IMG/VR virus record: IMGVR_UViG_3300031857_000324
Location: 1 to 48,077 of that record
Strand: one strand, 5' to 3'
DNA from: a virus
Length of the DNA: 48,077 bases
Shown here: piece after piece, positions 10,202-18,965 of the stretch
Position numbering within the stretch: the first letter of the stretch is position 1
Layout of the letters: each line of letters begins with the position of its first letter
Translations under genes and position numbers: made by a program
Notes under the pieces: model-generated
Database searches by the model: none
What the model was told of the DNA's origin: nothing
Seen by the model: the letters and a program-made list of their open reading frames with translations, nothing else

Positions 10202-11215
10202 TTAGAGTTTTACATTACCTACTGCTAGCTCATAGGGCAAGGTGTAATCTCTACTCTTGTAATGATACTCTAACTGTGTAAGAATATCATAGAAATTATC
10301 ATACCACTTAGCCAGTGTTTCTTCAGACACTTGGAAAGGATAGACTTGGTTATACTTATCAATAACAATAAACGTAATTACAATCTTCCATTCTTCAGAG
10401 TCTGTTTTGTTTTTTATGAATTCATTATAAGCTAAAATTGAATAGATCACTGCTTGAATATCATAACGATAATAATCAACTGAGTTTGGGAAATCCTGAA
10501 TTGCTTTGTTAGTTGTCTTTAAGTCATTAATAAATAAAGTTTTGATGTTTTCATCTACAACAACATTGTCAAGGATACCCTTGTAACCAAAATCATATTT
10601 GTCAGAATCAGACATCAATGGTAACTCCTTGAACACTGTGACATTCTGAGAGTTATCATGATCCAATTGAAGTAAAGCTTTAACCTTGTCATTGTTTCTG
10701 AGAACCTCAACTGATGTTTCTGCCTGTTGTTTTACTGCAGGGTCAATTACAGTTTTAGTATCTCTGATCTTTAAGAAATCAAAATATTCTTTGTTGTTGT
10801 CAGTGAGAATCTTCTCTACTCTTTGAGCATCAGTCTTGAGTGATTGATAAAGATTATTTGTGAGTAGCTGATTGAGTATCTCTTGCGGGAAGTCTTCCAA
10901 AGATAATGAATTATTATTCATTGGAACATAATGATTATTAAAAATATGATCAATAATCACCTTGTTACTTTCTGTTGGAATCTTACCCGGTAACATTACA
11001 AAGTAATCATCAAACTTATTTGGTTCAAACAGAAGACAGTGCAGTGCCCTACCCGCAATCAGGTGGGCATCTGTCTTATCTTCTTTCTGTTTCAGTATAT
11101 AGTGACTATAAAAAGCTTGTGGTGAATACATAAGCTTGTTTATGCTACTATAACTGAAATAAAATTTCTCAGAATAGAATCTTTCTAATTCCTCATTCAA
11201 TATGCTCAGGCTCAT
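10202..11215 (-). CDS. PD-(D/E)XK exonuclease, Cas4/RecB/exonuclease VIII-like
   Basis: 337 residues. Typical core order is visible: an early helix with AGRALH (H59), then GILD (D216), a strand with DLKTT (D231, K233), and QAVIY (Q254, Y258). These match the catalytic pattern of Cas4- and RecE-type exonucleases that resect dsDNA ends. In phages such enzymes work with a recombinase or annealing protein; the Sak4-like ATPase at 18213-18962 is the obvious partner here. Its start overlaps the end of the upstream 352-aa gene by 23 bases. Confidence 0.85.
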   Translation of the reverse strand: MSLSILNEELERFYSEKFYFSYSSINKLMYSPQAFYSHYILKQKEDKTDAHLIAGRALHCLLFEPNKFDDYFVMLPGKIPTESNKVIIDHIFNNHYVPMNNNSLSLEDFPQEILNQLLTNNLYQSLKTDAQRVEKILTDNNKEYFDFLKIRDTKTVIDPAVKQQAETSVEVLRNNDKVKALLQLDHDNSQNVTVFKELPLMSDSDKYDFGYKGILDNVVVDENIKTLFINDLKTTNKAIQDFPNSVDYYRYDIQAVIYSILAYNEFIKNKTDSEEWKIVITFIVIDKYNQVYPFQVSEETLAKWYDNFYDILTQLEYHYKSRDYTLPYELAVGNVKL

Positions 11216-12251
11216 TTTTTGCCTCCTTTTGTTTTAAATATTCCATTACTGACTCATCAAAGGTGATCTTAGCAACCTTAAGGAATTTTGTGTTTCCTCC
11301 ATACTCAATGTCTGATTTGTACTGTTCAAGAATTCTGCGACCTGCTTCTTTAGTAAAAACATCCTTATCTAACTGAATTTGAATTACATCATCTATCCTC
11401 ATACTACAATATGTAGTACTAGTGAATCCCATATAAGAACACAAAGACTTAAAGTTTACATGATTTCTTGTTTTCTGATCTGATATTCTATTAGAATATT
11501 TCTCAAATAGAAAAGATAGATACAGTAAACTCTCATTATAGTTACAGTTAGCCATGATCTCCATTGCAAGAGTCCAGTTATCTTTATCTGAACTTGTAAA
11601 CATTTCAGTAAGAGTCTGGTACATTGCTTCATCAATAGTAGTAGAGTCTTCTCCGTTTACAATACTGATTAAAGATGCCTCATCATAAATATCATTTTTT
11701 GCAATATGCTCATACAAGTCTTCATAGTCTTTATTTATATAAGTAAAGCCTACAGAATATCTAGAATAATTTTCAGTATCATAATGATAATGCTTTAGTA
11801 TGTTATGAAGATCAGAACCACCAATAACTATATCTTCTTTATAGTTATTTAGAATTTCCATAATCTCCTTGTATCTAGACTCTCCTATATCTACACTTCT
11901 TTGTTCAATCAGATCTTTTACTATTTCAGTTTTAGCATAATGATACCATCTTCTATCAGACAGTGCATTTATAGTTTTGATGCCTGTAATAATCTTAGTT
12001 GCATCAGATATGTCACGTACTGTTTTAGATTTAGTACTAGCATAGAGATCTTTTAGTTTTATTCTTGGAATAGTTACTCCAGGCAGAAAATAAAACTTCT
12101 CATTCTGTCCAATACTAATATCTTTGTGTACAGTAATAAATTCAGACAAATCTTTTTCATTGTGATCATCCATATATCCTAATACAAAGGATAAGTCTTT
12201 AATTTCCAGCGGACTGTAATTATTAAAATTTATATGAAGATATCTTTTCAT
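11193..12251 (-). CDS. Unknown 352-aa protein next to exonuclease
   Basis: 352 residues, mostly helical, rich in Tyr, Asp and Asn; no motif recognised. It overlaps the exonuclease start by 23 bases, so the two are translationally linked, and it is separated from the AAA+ ATPase gene upstream by a hairpin. The overlap suggests a functional tie with DNA-end processing, but nothing in the residues proves it. Confidence 0.75.
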   Translation of the reverse strand: MKRYLHINFNNYSPLEIKDLSFVLGYMDDHNEKDLSEFITVHKDISIGQNEKFYFLPGVTIPRIKLKDLYASTKSKTVRDISDATKIITGIKTINALSDRRWYHYAKTEIVKDLIEQRSVDIGESRYKEIMEILNNYKEDIVIGGSDLHNILKHYHYDTENYSRYSVGFTYINKDYEDLYEHIAKNDIYDEASLISIVNGEDSTTIDEAMYQTLTEMFTSSDKDNWTLAMEIMANCNYNESLLYLSFLFEKYSNRISDQKTRNHVNFKSLCSYMGFTSTTYCSMRIDDVIQIQLDKDVFTKEAGRRILEQYKSDIEYGGNTKFLKVAKITFDESVMEYLKQKEAKNEPEHIE

Positions 12252-12259
12252 AATAAAGG

Positions 12260-12292
12260 AAATTAAGGGCAGCTATATCACTGCCCTATTAT
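12260..12292 (-). terminator. Probable intrinsic terminator after AAA+ gene
   Basis: On the minus strand a stem GGGCAG...CTGCCC with an 8-nt loop is followed by TTAATTTCC. The U-tract is weak, so it may be leaky. A second short inverted repeat (GTTCC...GGAAC, about 12312-12330) lies between it and the ATPase stop codon. Confidence 0.55.
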
Positions 12293-12345
12293 TGTTTAAA
12301 TATAGGTAGGTGTTCCGTTAAGGGGGGAACTGATGTAATCCTGAT

Positions 12346-13521
12346 TTACCTGACTGCCATCTTGACTACCGCGTTGTCCATCATGAGCTTACTAAACTTA
12401 ACTTTGTTACCATTGACTATCTCTTTGACCATATAATATCTAAGGTCATCAGTAAATGAGTCACAGTCTGTAGTCAGTTTTACCAATCTCTTAATCATTG
12501 CATCTGGCACACTATTGTTTTCTGCATGATGTAGACAATAGTTGATAACACGAGTAGTAATCACACTAGACAAATCTGCCCGGAAGTCATCTCCCTTACC
12601 AACTGCACTTGTCAAAGCACCAATTACATACTGCTCATTAGGATTATTTATGATCTCCTGTGGTGGTATAATCTTATCCAACTTGTTATTAATAAACATA
12701 GTGAATAGACTAGCTACCTCATCACCAACAGAACCCTCACCAATCATTTGAATCAACGGCAAGCTTTCTTCAAACTTTTGAATAGAACTAATTGAGTTAA
12801 AGAAAGTAGTAATTGATCTTGGGTTAACAGACTTACCAATAACCTCTGGATTCATCAACATAAAGTTGATACATCTACCATCTATGCCTGCAGATTCTGC
12901 CCACTTAGCCCATACGTTTACATCAAAGTCTACCTCAACAGAAATAAATCTGGTCTTCTGAGCTACGTCAAGACTAGTAACATTATAGTCACCATTGTCT
13001 GGATTGGTAGTCAGAACAATATGCCAGTTCTTTGGTAACTTCCAAGAGATATACTCTTGTCTGTCAATTAATTCCATAGTAGCTTGCATAAATCTATGAT
13101 CTGCACGAGTATAGTCATCAAGAATCAAGAAGCCACCTTCACCCTGTCCCTGAATCCACTCAGGAGAAGCATGAGACATTCTGCTTTGACTTGTAGGTCT
13201 AAATCCACCTTTGATATAAGTATCAAGCAAACTCTCTTGTATCCATTTCTTAGCTCCATCTTTGTTCTCAACCTCAAACTCTTTGAACGGAAAACCAACC
13301 AAATCACCTAACTCCTCAATCTGACTTAGATTAAGTTTAATTACAGCCATGTCAAGCTCTTTTGCAAGTTGCAGGATAGAAGAAGTCTTACCAAGACCTG
13401 CCTCACCCTCAATATTAACAGCTACAGGAACTTTACCCTGAGCTTGAATAAACTGGTTGTTAACAACCATGTGATTTATAAAATTTTTCAGTTCATCAAT
13501 GTTTAATTTTACTTGAGCCAT
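12346..13521 (-). CDS. MoxR-like AAA+ ATPase
   Basis: 391 residues. Walker A GEAGLGKT (39-46), Walker B FLILDD (131-136), sensor-1-type TTNPDN (171-176) and a QKTRF segment at 188-192 define a MoxR/RavA-clade AAA+ ATPase. Such ATPases usually act as chaperones with a VWA-domain partner that loads or remodels metal-containing or multi-subunit complexes. Exactly such a partner is encoded directly upstream (13533-14762), 11 bases away. The substrate is unknown. The start follows the recurrent leader TTAAAAACAAACAA. Confidence 0.88.
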   Translation of the reverse strand: MAQVKLNIDELKNFINHMVVNNQFIQAQGKVPVAVNIEGEAGLGKTSSILQLAKELDMAVIKLNLSQIEELGDLVGFPFKEFEVENKDGAKKWIQESLLDTYIKGGFRPTSQSRMSHASPEWIQGQGEGGFLILDDYTRADHRFMQATMELIDRQEYISWKLPKNWHIVLTTNPDNGDYNVTSLDVAQKTRFISVEVDFDVNVWAKWAESAGIDGRCINFMLMNPEVIGKSVNPRSITTFFNSISSIQKFEESLPLIQMIGEGSVGDEVASLFTMFINNKLDKIIPPQEIINNPNEQYVIGALTSAVGKGDDFRADLSSVITTRVINYCLHHAENNSVPDAMIKRLVKLTTDCDSFTDDLRYYMVKEIVNGNKVKFSKLMMDNAVVKMAVR

Positions 13522-13532
13522 TTTGTTTGTTT

Positions 13533-14762
13533 TTAAAGTTCTAACTTAATTACTTTGCCAGGAAGGCTATTATTCATACTTGATCTTTCAGACAGAACCC
13601 ATAACACTGGATTCTTTGGTTTTACACTAGCACCACATTCACCATCAGTAAAATAAATAAGGCTTGTATACTTTCTAAGATTTGCATTATAATACTCTAA
13701 TACTGGGTCAAACTCAGTACCACCACGACCATGTACTTTTATCTCATCTTTACCATTGTATGGTTCTATAGATCTAATAACAGTATCACATTGGATAATA
13801 GTAATATCAACTCCGGTCTTATGGATGTGTTGCATCTCATTCATAAACTCTTGAAGTTCATCATTACTCACTGACCCAGAAGTATCTATACCAAGAAGCA
13901 TATGCTGTTTCATCTTAATCTTAAGACCTGGATTATCAGAATATCTCCTGTTCTCCTTTCTGCGTATCTTCTTAGTAAACACCTTTGTGCTATTTCCAGT
14001 AAACCTTCTAATATATCCACGCCAGTCAAACTTAGGTGGAATTATTTGATTTGCTTTAATTAGAAAGTCTTCAATATGACCAGGTACATTACCCCTTTTC
14101 TTAGCAGTTTGTTCTGCAACTTCATTAAGTAGAGTAGCTAACTGCTTTTCAATAAGCTTTTGCTCTGCTTCTGGTAAGTTTTCAAACTCCTCCCAAGTAC
14201 CATGATTAGGCATGTTTACTTCCTTATCACCCATAGGCCCTCCAGATATTACAACAGTAATTGCACCAGCTTCCATAGCATCACATAACTTATCAAAGTT
14301 AGAGTCACCTGAGCTACCGTTCTGTTGCTTTTGCTGTTGAGCTTTCTTCAGCTCATCATAATAATACCTAGTACCTGCTTTTCTCTGTAAATTCAAATCA
14401 GGATAATCATCTATATTAATACCACCTTCAGGAAGAAACTCGTCATCAATATATTGATTGATCTCCATATCCATTGCAATGTTTGCCATTCTCTTATCCT
14501 GAAACTCAAAGAATTTACTCAAATGAAAATATGCAATATGCAATAACTCATGTTTCAGAAGACCCAGTCTGTGATTATCAGAAAGATCTGTCCAAAAGTC
14601 TTCATTAATAGTAAGCTGATAGTTGATACCATTCTTACTAACACCGGCTGTGGGAACTCTTTTATCCCACACCTTATTTAGCATAATAAGAAAGAACCCA
14701 TAGAATGGCTCTTTCCACATCAAGTCTTTACTTGCCTTTGCAAGTGTTGCTGCTTTACTCAT
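13533..14762 (-). CDS. DUF2201-type metallopeptidase-like and VWA domain protein
   Basis: 409 residues. The N-terminal domain carries H71ELLH75, a zincin-like motif typical of DUF2201 proteins. A charged, Gln-rich linker follows. The C-terminal domain is a VWA/MIDAS fold: DTSGS at 293-297, then RGGTEF and YFTDGE. Proteins with this architecture are encoded beside MoxR-like ATPases, as here. The pair probably forms a chaperone or remodelling machine; whether the protease-like motif is active is unknown. Its start overlaps the upstream stop by 4 bases (ATGA), indicating translational coupling. Confidence 0.87.
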   Translation of the reverse strand: MSKAATLAKASKDLMWKEPFYGFFLIMLNKVWDKRVPTAGVSKNGINYQLTINEDFWTDLSDNHRLGLLKHELLHIAYFHLSKFFEFQDKRMANIAMDMEINQYIDDEFLPEGGINIDDYPDLNLQRKAGTRYYYDELKKAQQQKQQNGSSGDSNFDKLCDAMEAGAITVVISGGPMGDKEVNMPNHGTWEEFENLPEAEQKLIEKQLATLLNEVAEQTAKKRGNVPGHIEDFLIKANQIIPPKFDWRGYIRRFTGNSTKVFTKKIRRKENRRYSDNPGLKIKMKQHMLLGIDTSGSVSNDELQEFMNEMQHIHKTGVDITIIQCDTVIRSIEPYNGKDEIKVHGRGGTEFDPVLEYYNANLRKYTSLIYFTDGECGASVKPKNPVLWVLSERSSMNNSLPGKVIKLEL

Positions 14763-15154
14763 TGTTCTTTGAGTTTAATATCAATAACCATTTTGTCTGT
14801 AGGGTAACCCATACTCTCAAGCATTCTTGTAAGTTCTCCAACATGTCTGTTTAGAGTTAGCTCAATTGCATCCTTACTAGTTTTCAAATCTATCATAATT
14901 TGAATTGCTCTTGCATAAGTTAAGGGTCTCTCAATATTTATATGCTTCTTAAGTACAGCAGTTGCCTTGGGAGCATTTGTCTTCCACTGGTCAATAGTAT
15001 ACTTAGAAAACTTATAGAAGTAAATCAGATATCCAACATTGTCACTACTAAATTTAAAAGCCTCAATTGCAGCAAAACCTATTGTTGCATTCTCCTGATC
15101 TGTAGACAGCAACATAGTCATTACATTCTCAGCTTCTTCTTTGCTTATTTTCAT
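14759..15154 (-). CDS. Unknown helical protein coupled to the VWA gene
   Basis: 131 residues, predicted all-helical, with no recognised domain. It overlaps its downstream neighbour by 4 bases and touches the upstream stop by one base, so it is part of the AAA+/VWA operon and may be an accessory subunit or adaptor. That is inference from position. Confidence 0.75.
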   Translation of the reverse strand: MKISKEEAENVMTMLLSTDQENATIGFAAIEAFKFSSDNVGYLIYFYKFSKYTIDQWKTNAPKATAVLKKHINIERPLTYARAIQIMIDLKTSKDAIELTLNRHVGELTRMLESMGYPTDKMVIDIKLKEQ

Positions 15155-15495
15155 CAGTCTTCAATTTTAATTGTTCTAATCATCCACTCCTTTGGACTGT
15201 TAATGTTATCAATCCATTCTTTTGCACTAGGAATATATCCAAAGCAATCCTCCTTTACATGTTGTTCACCTATGTATCTGGTATATACTGTTTTACCTAT
15301 AGAGTTAATAAAGCTAACTCCAAAAAGTCTTTCCAATTCAAATATACCTTCACTGTGATGCCTAAACATTCTATGCATGCTATTTCCTAACCAAGCTTTA
15401 GTAGCATCAAACCATTCATGATACTTTAAATACTCTTCAGGTTCTCCACCCCATTTCCGGGCACTAGATTTAGCATGTTCATACGGATGTGCCAT
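15154..15495 (-). CDS. DUF6915-like protein
   Basis: 113 residues. The arrangement HPYEHAKSSARKWGG (3-17), HEWFDATKAW (26-35), RHHSEGIF and GEQHVKEDCFG matches what I remember of DUF6915, a small family found in phages and mobile elements beside DUF6878, which is also present here (15652-16059). Conserved His and Asp residues suggest metal binding, but no function is established that I know of. Confidence 0.65.
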   Translation of the reverse strand: MAHPYEHAKSSARKWGGEPEEYLKYHEWFDATKAWLGNSMHRMFRHHSEGIFELERLFGVSFINSIGKTVYTRYIGEQHVKEDCFGYIPSAKEWIDNINSPKEWMIRTIKIED

Positions 15496-15659
15496 TATAA
15501 AGAACTTATTTTTTCAAGTGCGTCTTCTTTTGCCTGTTGATAACCTTCAGCATGTGCATCCTCTATTAAGTCTTCAGCATATTCAATTATCTCTTGCTTT
15601 AATTCATCTGTCAGAGTTTGAGTATCCAAATTCTCTAACCAAAATCTAAAATCATCCAT
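15495..15659 (-). CDS. Small acidic helical protein (54 aa)
   Basis: 54 residues, strongly acidic, probably one long helix (residues 15-52). ATG at 15657-15659, TAA at 15495-15497; the stop shares a base with the next gene's ATG and the start overlaps the upstream gene by 8 bases. Such tight packing supports it being real. Function unknown. Confidence 0.65.
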   Translation of the reverse strand: MDDFRFWLENLDTQTLTDELKQEIIEYAEDLIEDAHAEGYQQAKEDALEKISSL

Positions 15660-16059
15660 TAGTTTTTTCTGTTAGTTTACCTTCATGAATATGATCAATA
15701 ACATTATTTACTCGTATACTATTGTTTATTCTATAGTCACCAGAGGGAATATGTATTACTACATAACCAAAACCACCTTCTTCATTCCACCAGTCTTCTA
15801 TATTATCTAACAAAGTTCTATATGCATAATTCTCTAACTGTGCATATAAAGATGAATCAAGTTTTTGTAAATCATTATTGTAATCAATACCATGATCGTA
15901 CATCTCTTCTAATGTATCAAGATCATCAATCATTTTTTCTGTATATGTAATTTGTTCTATTTGCCCAGAGTCTCCTCCGCCATCATATGATATAAATATT
16001 CCACCAATACCCTTATTGGCCAACTCAACTAAGAGGCCTGTTACTTCTATTTCTGTCAT
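15652..16059 (-). CDS. DUF6878-like protein
   Basis: 135 residues. The N-terminal pattern (TEIEVTGLLVELA, then GIGGIFISYDGGGDSGQIE) resembles DUF6878, a family of unknown function in phages and plasmids. A Gly/Asp-rich loop (about residues 25-32) is the most striking conserved-looking element. Its near neighbour is DUF6915-like, a pairing I recall from other mobile elements. Confidence 0.6.
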   Translation of the reverse strand: MTEIEVTGLLVELANKGIGGIFISYDGGGDSGQIEQITYTEKMIDDLDTLEEMYDHGIDYNNDLQKLDSSLYAQLENYAYRTLLDNIEDWWNEEGGFGYVVIHIPSGDYRINNSIRVNNVIDHIHEGKLTEKTNG

Positions 16060-16061
16060 AA

Positions 16062-16487
16062 TTACTTTGTTTTGTAAAACCTACCTAAGATGTTACTATT
16101 CAAGTATTCATCCTTCTCAAGAACCTCATACATAAATTGATACTTAGTCTCTTGATATGTTAGCTCAGTTTTTGAGTTACATATACGGAGAATCTCTCTT
16201 TTAACTACTCCTCCAGACTTTGCAAATTCTTTAAGAGTCTTGTTACTGCTATAGTAATTTATAAAGTCAGGCTTTAATTCATGCCTATACTTCTTGAGTC
16301 TCTTATCAGTAACCATAGCCAGAGCTTTTTTACCCAACGGCTTCTTGATATTAGCAAAGAAGTTTTTCTTTCCTATGTAAGCAACAGATTTCTTATCTAT
16401 TATGGCTGTCATAATATAAATAAACCCTACTGCTCCTTCAGGAATATCCTGTATTGTAAACTCTTTACCTTCAAATATCCAACTCAT
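16062..16487 (-). CDS. GIY-YIG endonuclease (SegE-like)
   Basis: 141 residues. The N-terminal GIY-YIG motif appears as GFIYIMT (21-27) and AYIGK (36-40), about 14 residues apart; a Glu in ELTYQETKYQF and an Asn in NSNILGRF occupy the expected later catalytic positions. The family makes site-specific cuts and in phages often serves homing or recombination. It overlaps the primase stop region by 4 bases (16484-16487), so it is embedded in the replication operon rather than in an intron. Confidence 0.75.
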   Translation of the reverse strand: MSWIFEGKEFTIQDIPEGAVGFIYIMTAIIDKKSVAYIGKKNFFANIKKPLGKKALAMVTDKRLKKYRHELKPDFINYYSSNKTLKEFAKSGGVVKREILRICNSKTELTYQETKYQFMYEVLEKDEYLNSNILGRFYKTK

Positions 16488-17464
16488 TTCTTAAGTGCAT
16501 TAGTTAATAATCCATGTAGTTTTTCTTTTACCTTTTGTATACCAAAATCTTTTACAGAGTCAGATAAGTCCTTGGACATATCCAGCACTATATAGCTAAG
16601 TCCATATCTCTCCTGATACTTTTGAGCAGCAGCAATACCGGCTTCATCATTATCAAACAGGACACATACTCCACCATACTTCTTCTTAAAAGACTTAATA
16701 TACTGTTCTGGAATCATAGTATTCTCACTGTCTGGTGCAACAGACTCTGCATTTTTGTATCCAAGTTTAGCAAAGGCCATTAAATCTTTTAGTGAGGATG
16801 TAATAATCAAGAACTCTTTCTCATACGTCAACTGATCCAGACCCTGGATATAGTTTTGTACTTTGATAAATTTCTTGTTTGGATTGTTAGGAAGATAGAT
16901 CTTGTATAGAGTACCATCATTTCTAAAGTAACCATAGATATGATTACCTCTAAATGTTATCTCAGATACTTTACCATCTTCTTCTTTCTGCATTGTAAAA
17001 TATGAAAGCCCGGAGACATTATATTTCTCAAGTAAATCAGAATTAAGTTTAAACTTCATCCAAAACTTACCGTCAACATTTGTCCAGTGTCTCATTTCAT
17101 AATCACTTACCCTATACTTTGATTGAATCTTGTATTCATTCACAGAACAATAGTTATTGTCCTTCAGAAACCTTTCATAATCAGAACATATCTTGTTGAT
17201 TGCCGTAGCATAAGTTATATTAAAGAGTTCACTGACTAGTGTTACCTTGTTACCTTGTTTGCCTGATGAGAAGTCTTTGAACTTATACTCATTATTTTCG
17301 GCTTTAAAGTAAACAAACATTGATGGTGTTTTCTCTGTCTTAAATACAGAGTGAATCTTTACATCTTGACCTGTCAGTTTCTCACTTAATGAAAGATAAT
17401 ATTCAAATACCCATTCTGCTGGGACATCATTAATACTCCCAATAATATTTTTTGTAGAAATCAT
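16484..17464 (-). CDS. DnaG-type primase with TOPRIM domain
   Basis: 326 residues. The N-terminal part has the primase zinc-domain fold pattern (HSVFKTEKTPSMFVY, 38-52, then YKFKDFSSGKQGN) without its zinc Cys residues. TOPRIM follows: LIITSSLKDLMA (219-230) and LFDNDEAG (269-276) with the DxD pair D271/D273; a KDLSD segment follows at 298-302. The usual TOPRIM Glu is replaced by Ser (S223 or S224). It would make RNA primers for the family B polymerase, moving with the DnaB-like helicase encoded at 19505-20512. Confidence 0.85.
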   Translation of the reverse strand: MISTKNIIGSINDVPAEWVFEYYLSLSEKLTGQDVKIHSVFKTEKTPSMFVYFKAENNEYKFKDFSSGKQGNKVTLVSELFNITYATAINKICSDYERFLKDNNYCSVNEYKIQSKYRVSDYEMRHWTNVDGKFWMKFKLNSDLLEKYNVSGLSYFTMQKEEDGKVSEITFRGNHIYGYFRNDGTLYKIYLPNNPNKKFIKVQNYIQGLDQLTYEKEFLIITSSLKDLMAFAKLGYKNAESVAPDSENTMIPEQYIKSFKKKYGGVCVLFDNDEAGIAAAQKYQERYGLSYIVLDMSKDLSDSVKDFGIQKVKEKLHGLLTNALKK

Positions 17465-17477
17465 AACAGCAAGTTTA

Positions 17478-17512
17478 ATAATAAAGGGGGAGCTATTTCT
17501 AACTCCCCCTCA
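17478..17512 (-). terminator. Intrinsic terminator after ssDNA-binding gene
   Basis: On the minus strand an 8-bp perfect stem (AGGGGGAG with CTCCCCCT) and a 10-nt loop are followed by TTATTATT. It would reduce transcription from the highly expressed ssDNA-binding gene into the primase gene. Confidence 0.75.
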
Positions 17513-17516
17513 ACTA

Positions 17517-18194
17517 TTAGTCAAGAGAGAAGTCAGAGGCAACTCTAGGTGGTACATCCATATCATCACCAAATGATTCTACAGGACGTACTTCCATTTT
17601 CTTAAGGTGTTCAGCCTCATCATATTGAAGAACTTTACCACCTTTAGGAGCAAAGGCATATCCATCTTTGGACCCTTTTGGTAACCACATATCGTAATTT
17701 GTGTAGCCACCTTTGCCTTCATACTCTTTACCTGCTACACACATCTCCAGATACTTATCCTTAAATGGTGCAGTACTATTAAACGCTGCAACAAACTCTT
17801 CAATAGAGTCATGCTTGTTATCTTGGCTCAAGAACCAGTCATTAATATCCAAAGACTTACACAAGTTCTGTAAGAAGATTAGGATAGACCTATCTCTTTG
17901 AATCTTAATACCGGATTTAGTTTCACCGTCAGCATATGCATACTGAGATGCTTTCACCCTACCTATTTGACCTGCATAGTGACCCTTGCTTTCATCATCT
18001 TTGTCAATCATGAAACCTTCAAAACCATCAATAGGTTCAGTTTCTACATTAATCATCACATGATATGCATTTGCAATGAATTTGAATTCCTCAAGTGCTA
18101 CACTATTAATCTTTAGTGTATGATTTCCTGGTGCAATTGTCTTAGGTAGTCCACCGCCACCTTCCTTTACTAGGTCTGTTGTGCTTAAAGCCAT
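17517..18194 (-). CDS. Probable phage ssDNA-binding protein
   Basis: 225 residues. An N-terminal beta-rich region (HTLKINSV, YHVMINVETEP) suggests an OB-fold, and the C-terminus is acidic and ends in hydrophobic residues (DFSLD), as in proteins that recruit replisome partners. Its position between a Sak4-like ATPase and a primase, and its own strong terminator, fit an abundant ssDNA-binding protein or DUF669-type replication protein. No single motif proves it. Leader TTAAAAACAAACAAG directly precedes the ATG. Confidence 0.6.
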   Translation of the reverse strand: MALSTTDLVKEGGGGLPKTIAPGNHTLKINSVALEEFKFIANAYHVMINVETEPIDGFEGFMIDKDDESKGHYAGQIGRVKASQYAYADGETKSGIKIQRDRSILIFLQNLCKSLDINDWFLSQDNKHDSIEEFVAAFNSTAPFKDKYLEMCVAGKEYEGKGGYTNYDMWLPKGSKDGYAFAPKGGKVLQYDEAEHLKKMEVRPVESFGDDMDVPPRVASDFSLD

Positions 18195-18212
18195 CTTGTT
18201 TGTTTTTAATTA

Positions 18213-18962
18213 TTAATCTACGAATACTTTGTCCCAGTAAGTCTTATACTCACCGGTCTCATCAATTTCAGAAACCACAATTTCTTGATTTCTCAAATGC
18301 TCTGGTCTTGCACCACAAGAGATATCATCATTAGTCTTGAAACTAAGGATATTCTTATCTCCCTTTCTATACAAGTAACCAATAGCATCAGAGTTAGAAG
18401 TTGTTATTCTCTTTAACTTACCTGTCAGATCTAGGTCAAGTGCATTAAATGTACCACCTGCCTTTTCTAACTGAGTGTCTTTTACGTGACCAACAAAGAT
18501 CACATAAGGAGCCCAAGTTAGAATGTAATCAATCACCTTAGTGAAGGCTTGTCTTGTCCAATAATAACCAGCACCTTCAGGTAGGCCAAGAATAGTTCCA
18601 TACTTTTCTTTACCACCACCTGGATTAAACCAGTTCTTACCCATTGGACTCTTAGAATAAAGCACTTCAGCATAAGGTACTACCATCTCTTCCAATGCAG
18701 TGATTGTATCTACTGCAATGTACTTGTATGGATTGCCTGCTTCTTTGATAGCTTTTCCAATTTCTCTGATTTCTTCAAAGCTACTGGCCTCTACCTTCAT
18801 AGAGTTAAGATACTTAGTACCTCCTTCTAAGTCTAAGATTAGACAGTTGTCAAGAGTGCTCAACAAACTTGTCTTACCTATTTTAGGCTTAGAAAAGATA
18901 ATTAGATTCTTAGGGCTCTTATGAGTAGGAGCTTGCTTTGTTGTTGGCAATACTATTCCCAT
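18213..18962 (-). CDS. Sak4-like RecA-family ATPase
   Basis: 249 residues. A Walker A of the Sak4/AAA_24 type (FSKPKIGKTS, 23-32) is followed by LILDLEGGTKYL, a Walker B-type IAVDTITALEE, and VIFVGHVKD, which fits motif 3. Sak4-type single-strand annealing recombinases are common in large phages and usually work with an SSB and an exonuclease; candidates for both are in this block. It probably mediates recombination-dependent replication or repair. Confidence 0.85.
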   Translation of the reverse strand: MGIVLPTTKQAPTHKSPKNLIIFSKPKIGKTSLLSTLDNCLILDLEGGTKYLNSMKVEASSFEEIREIGKAIKEAGNPYKYIAVDTITALEEMVVPYAEVLYSKSPMGKNWFNPGGGKEKYGTILGLPEGAGYYWTRQAFTKVIDYILTWAPYVIFVGHVKDTQLEKAGGTFNALDLDLTGKLKRITTSNSDAIGYLYRKGDKNILSFKTNDDISCGARPEHLRNQEIVVSEIDETGEYKTYWDKVFVD

Positions 18963-18965
18963 AAC

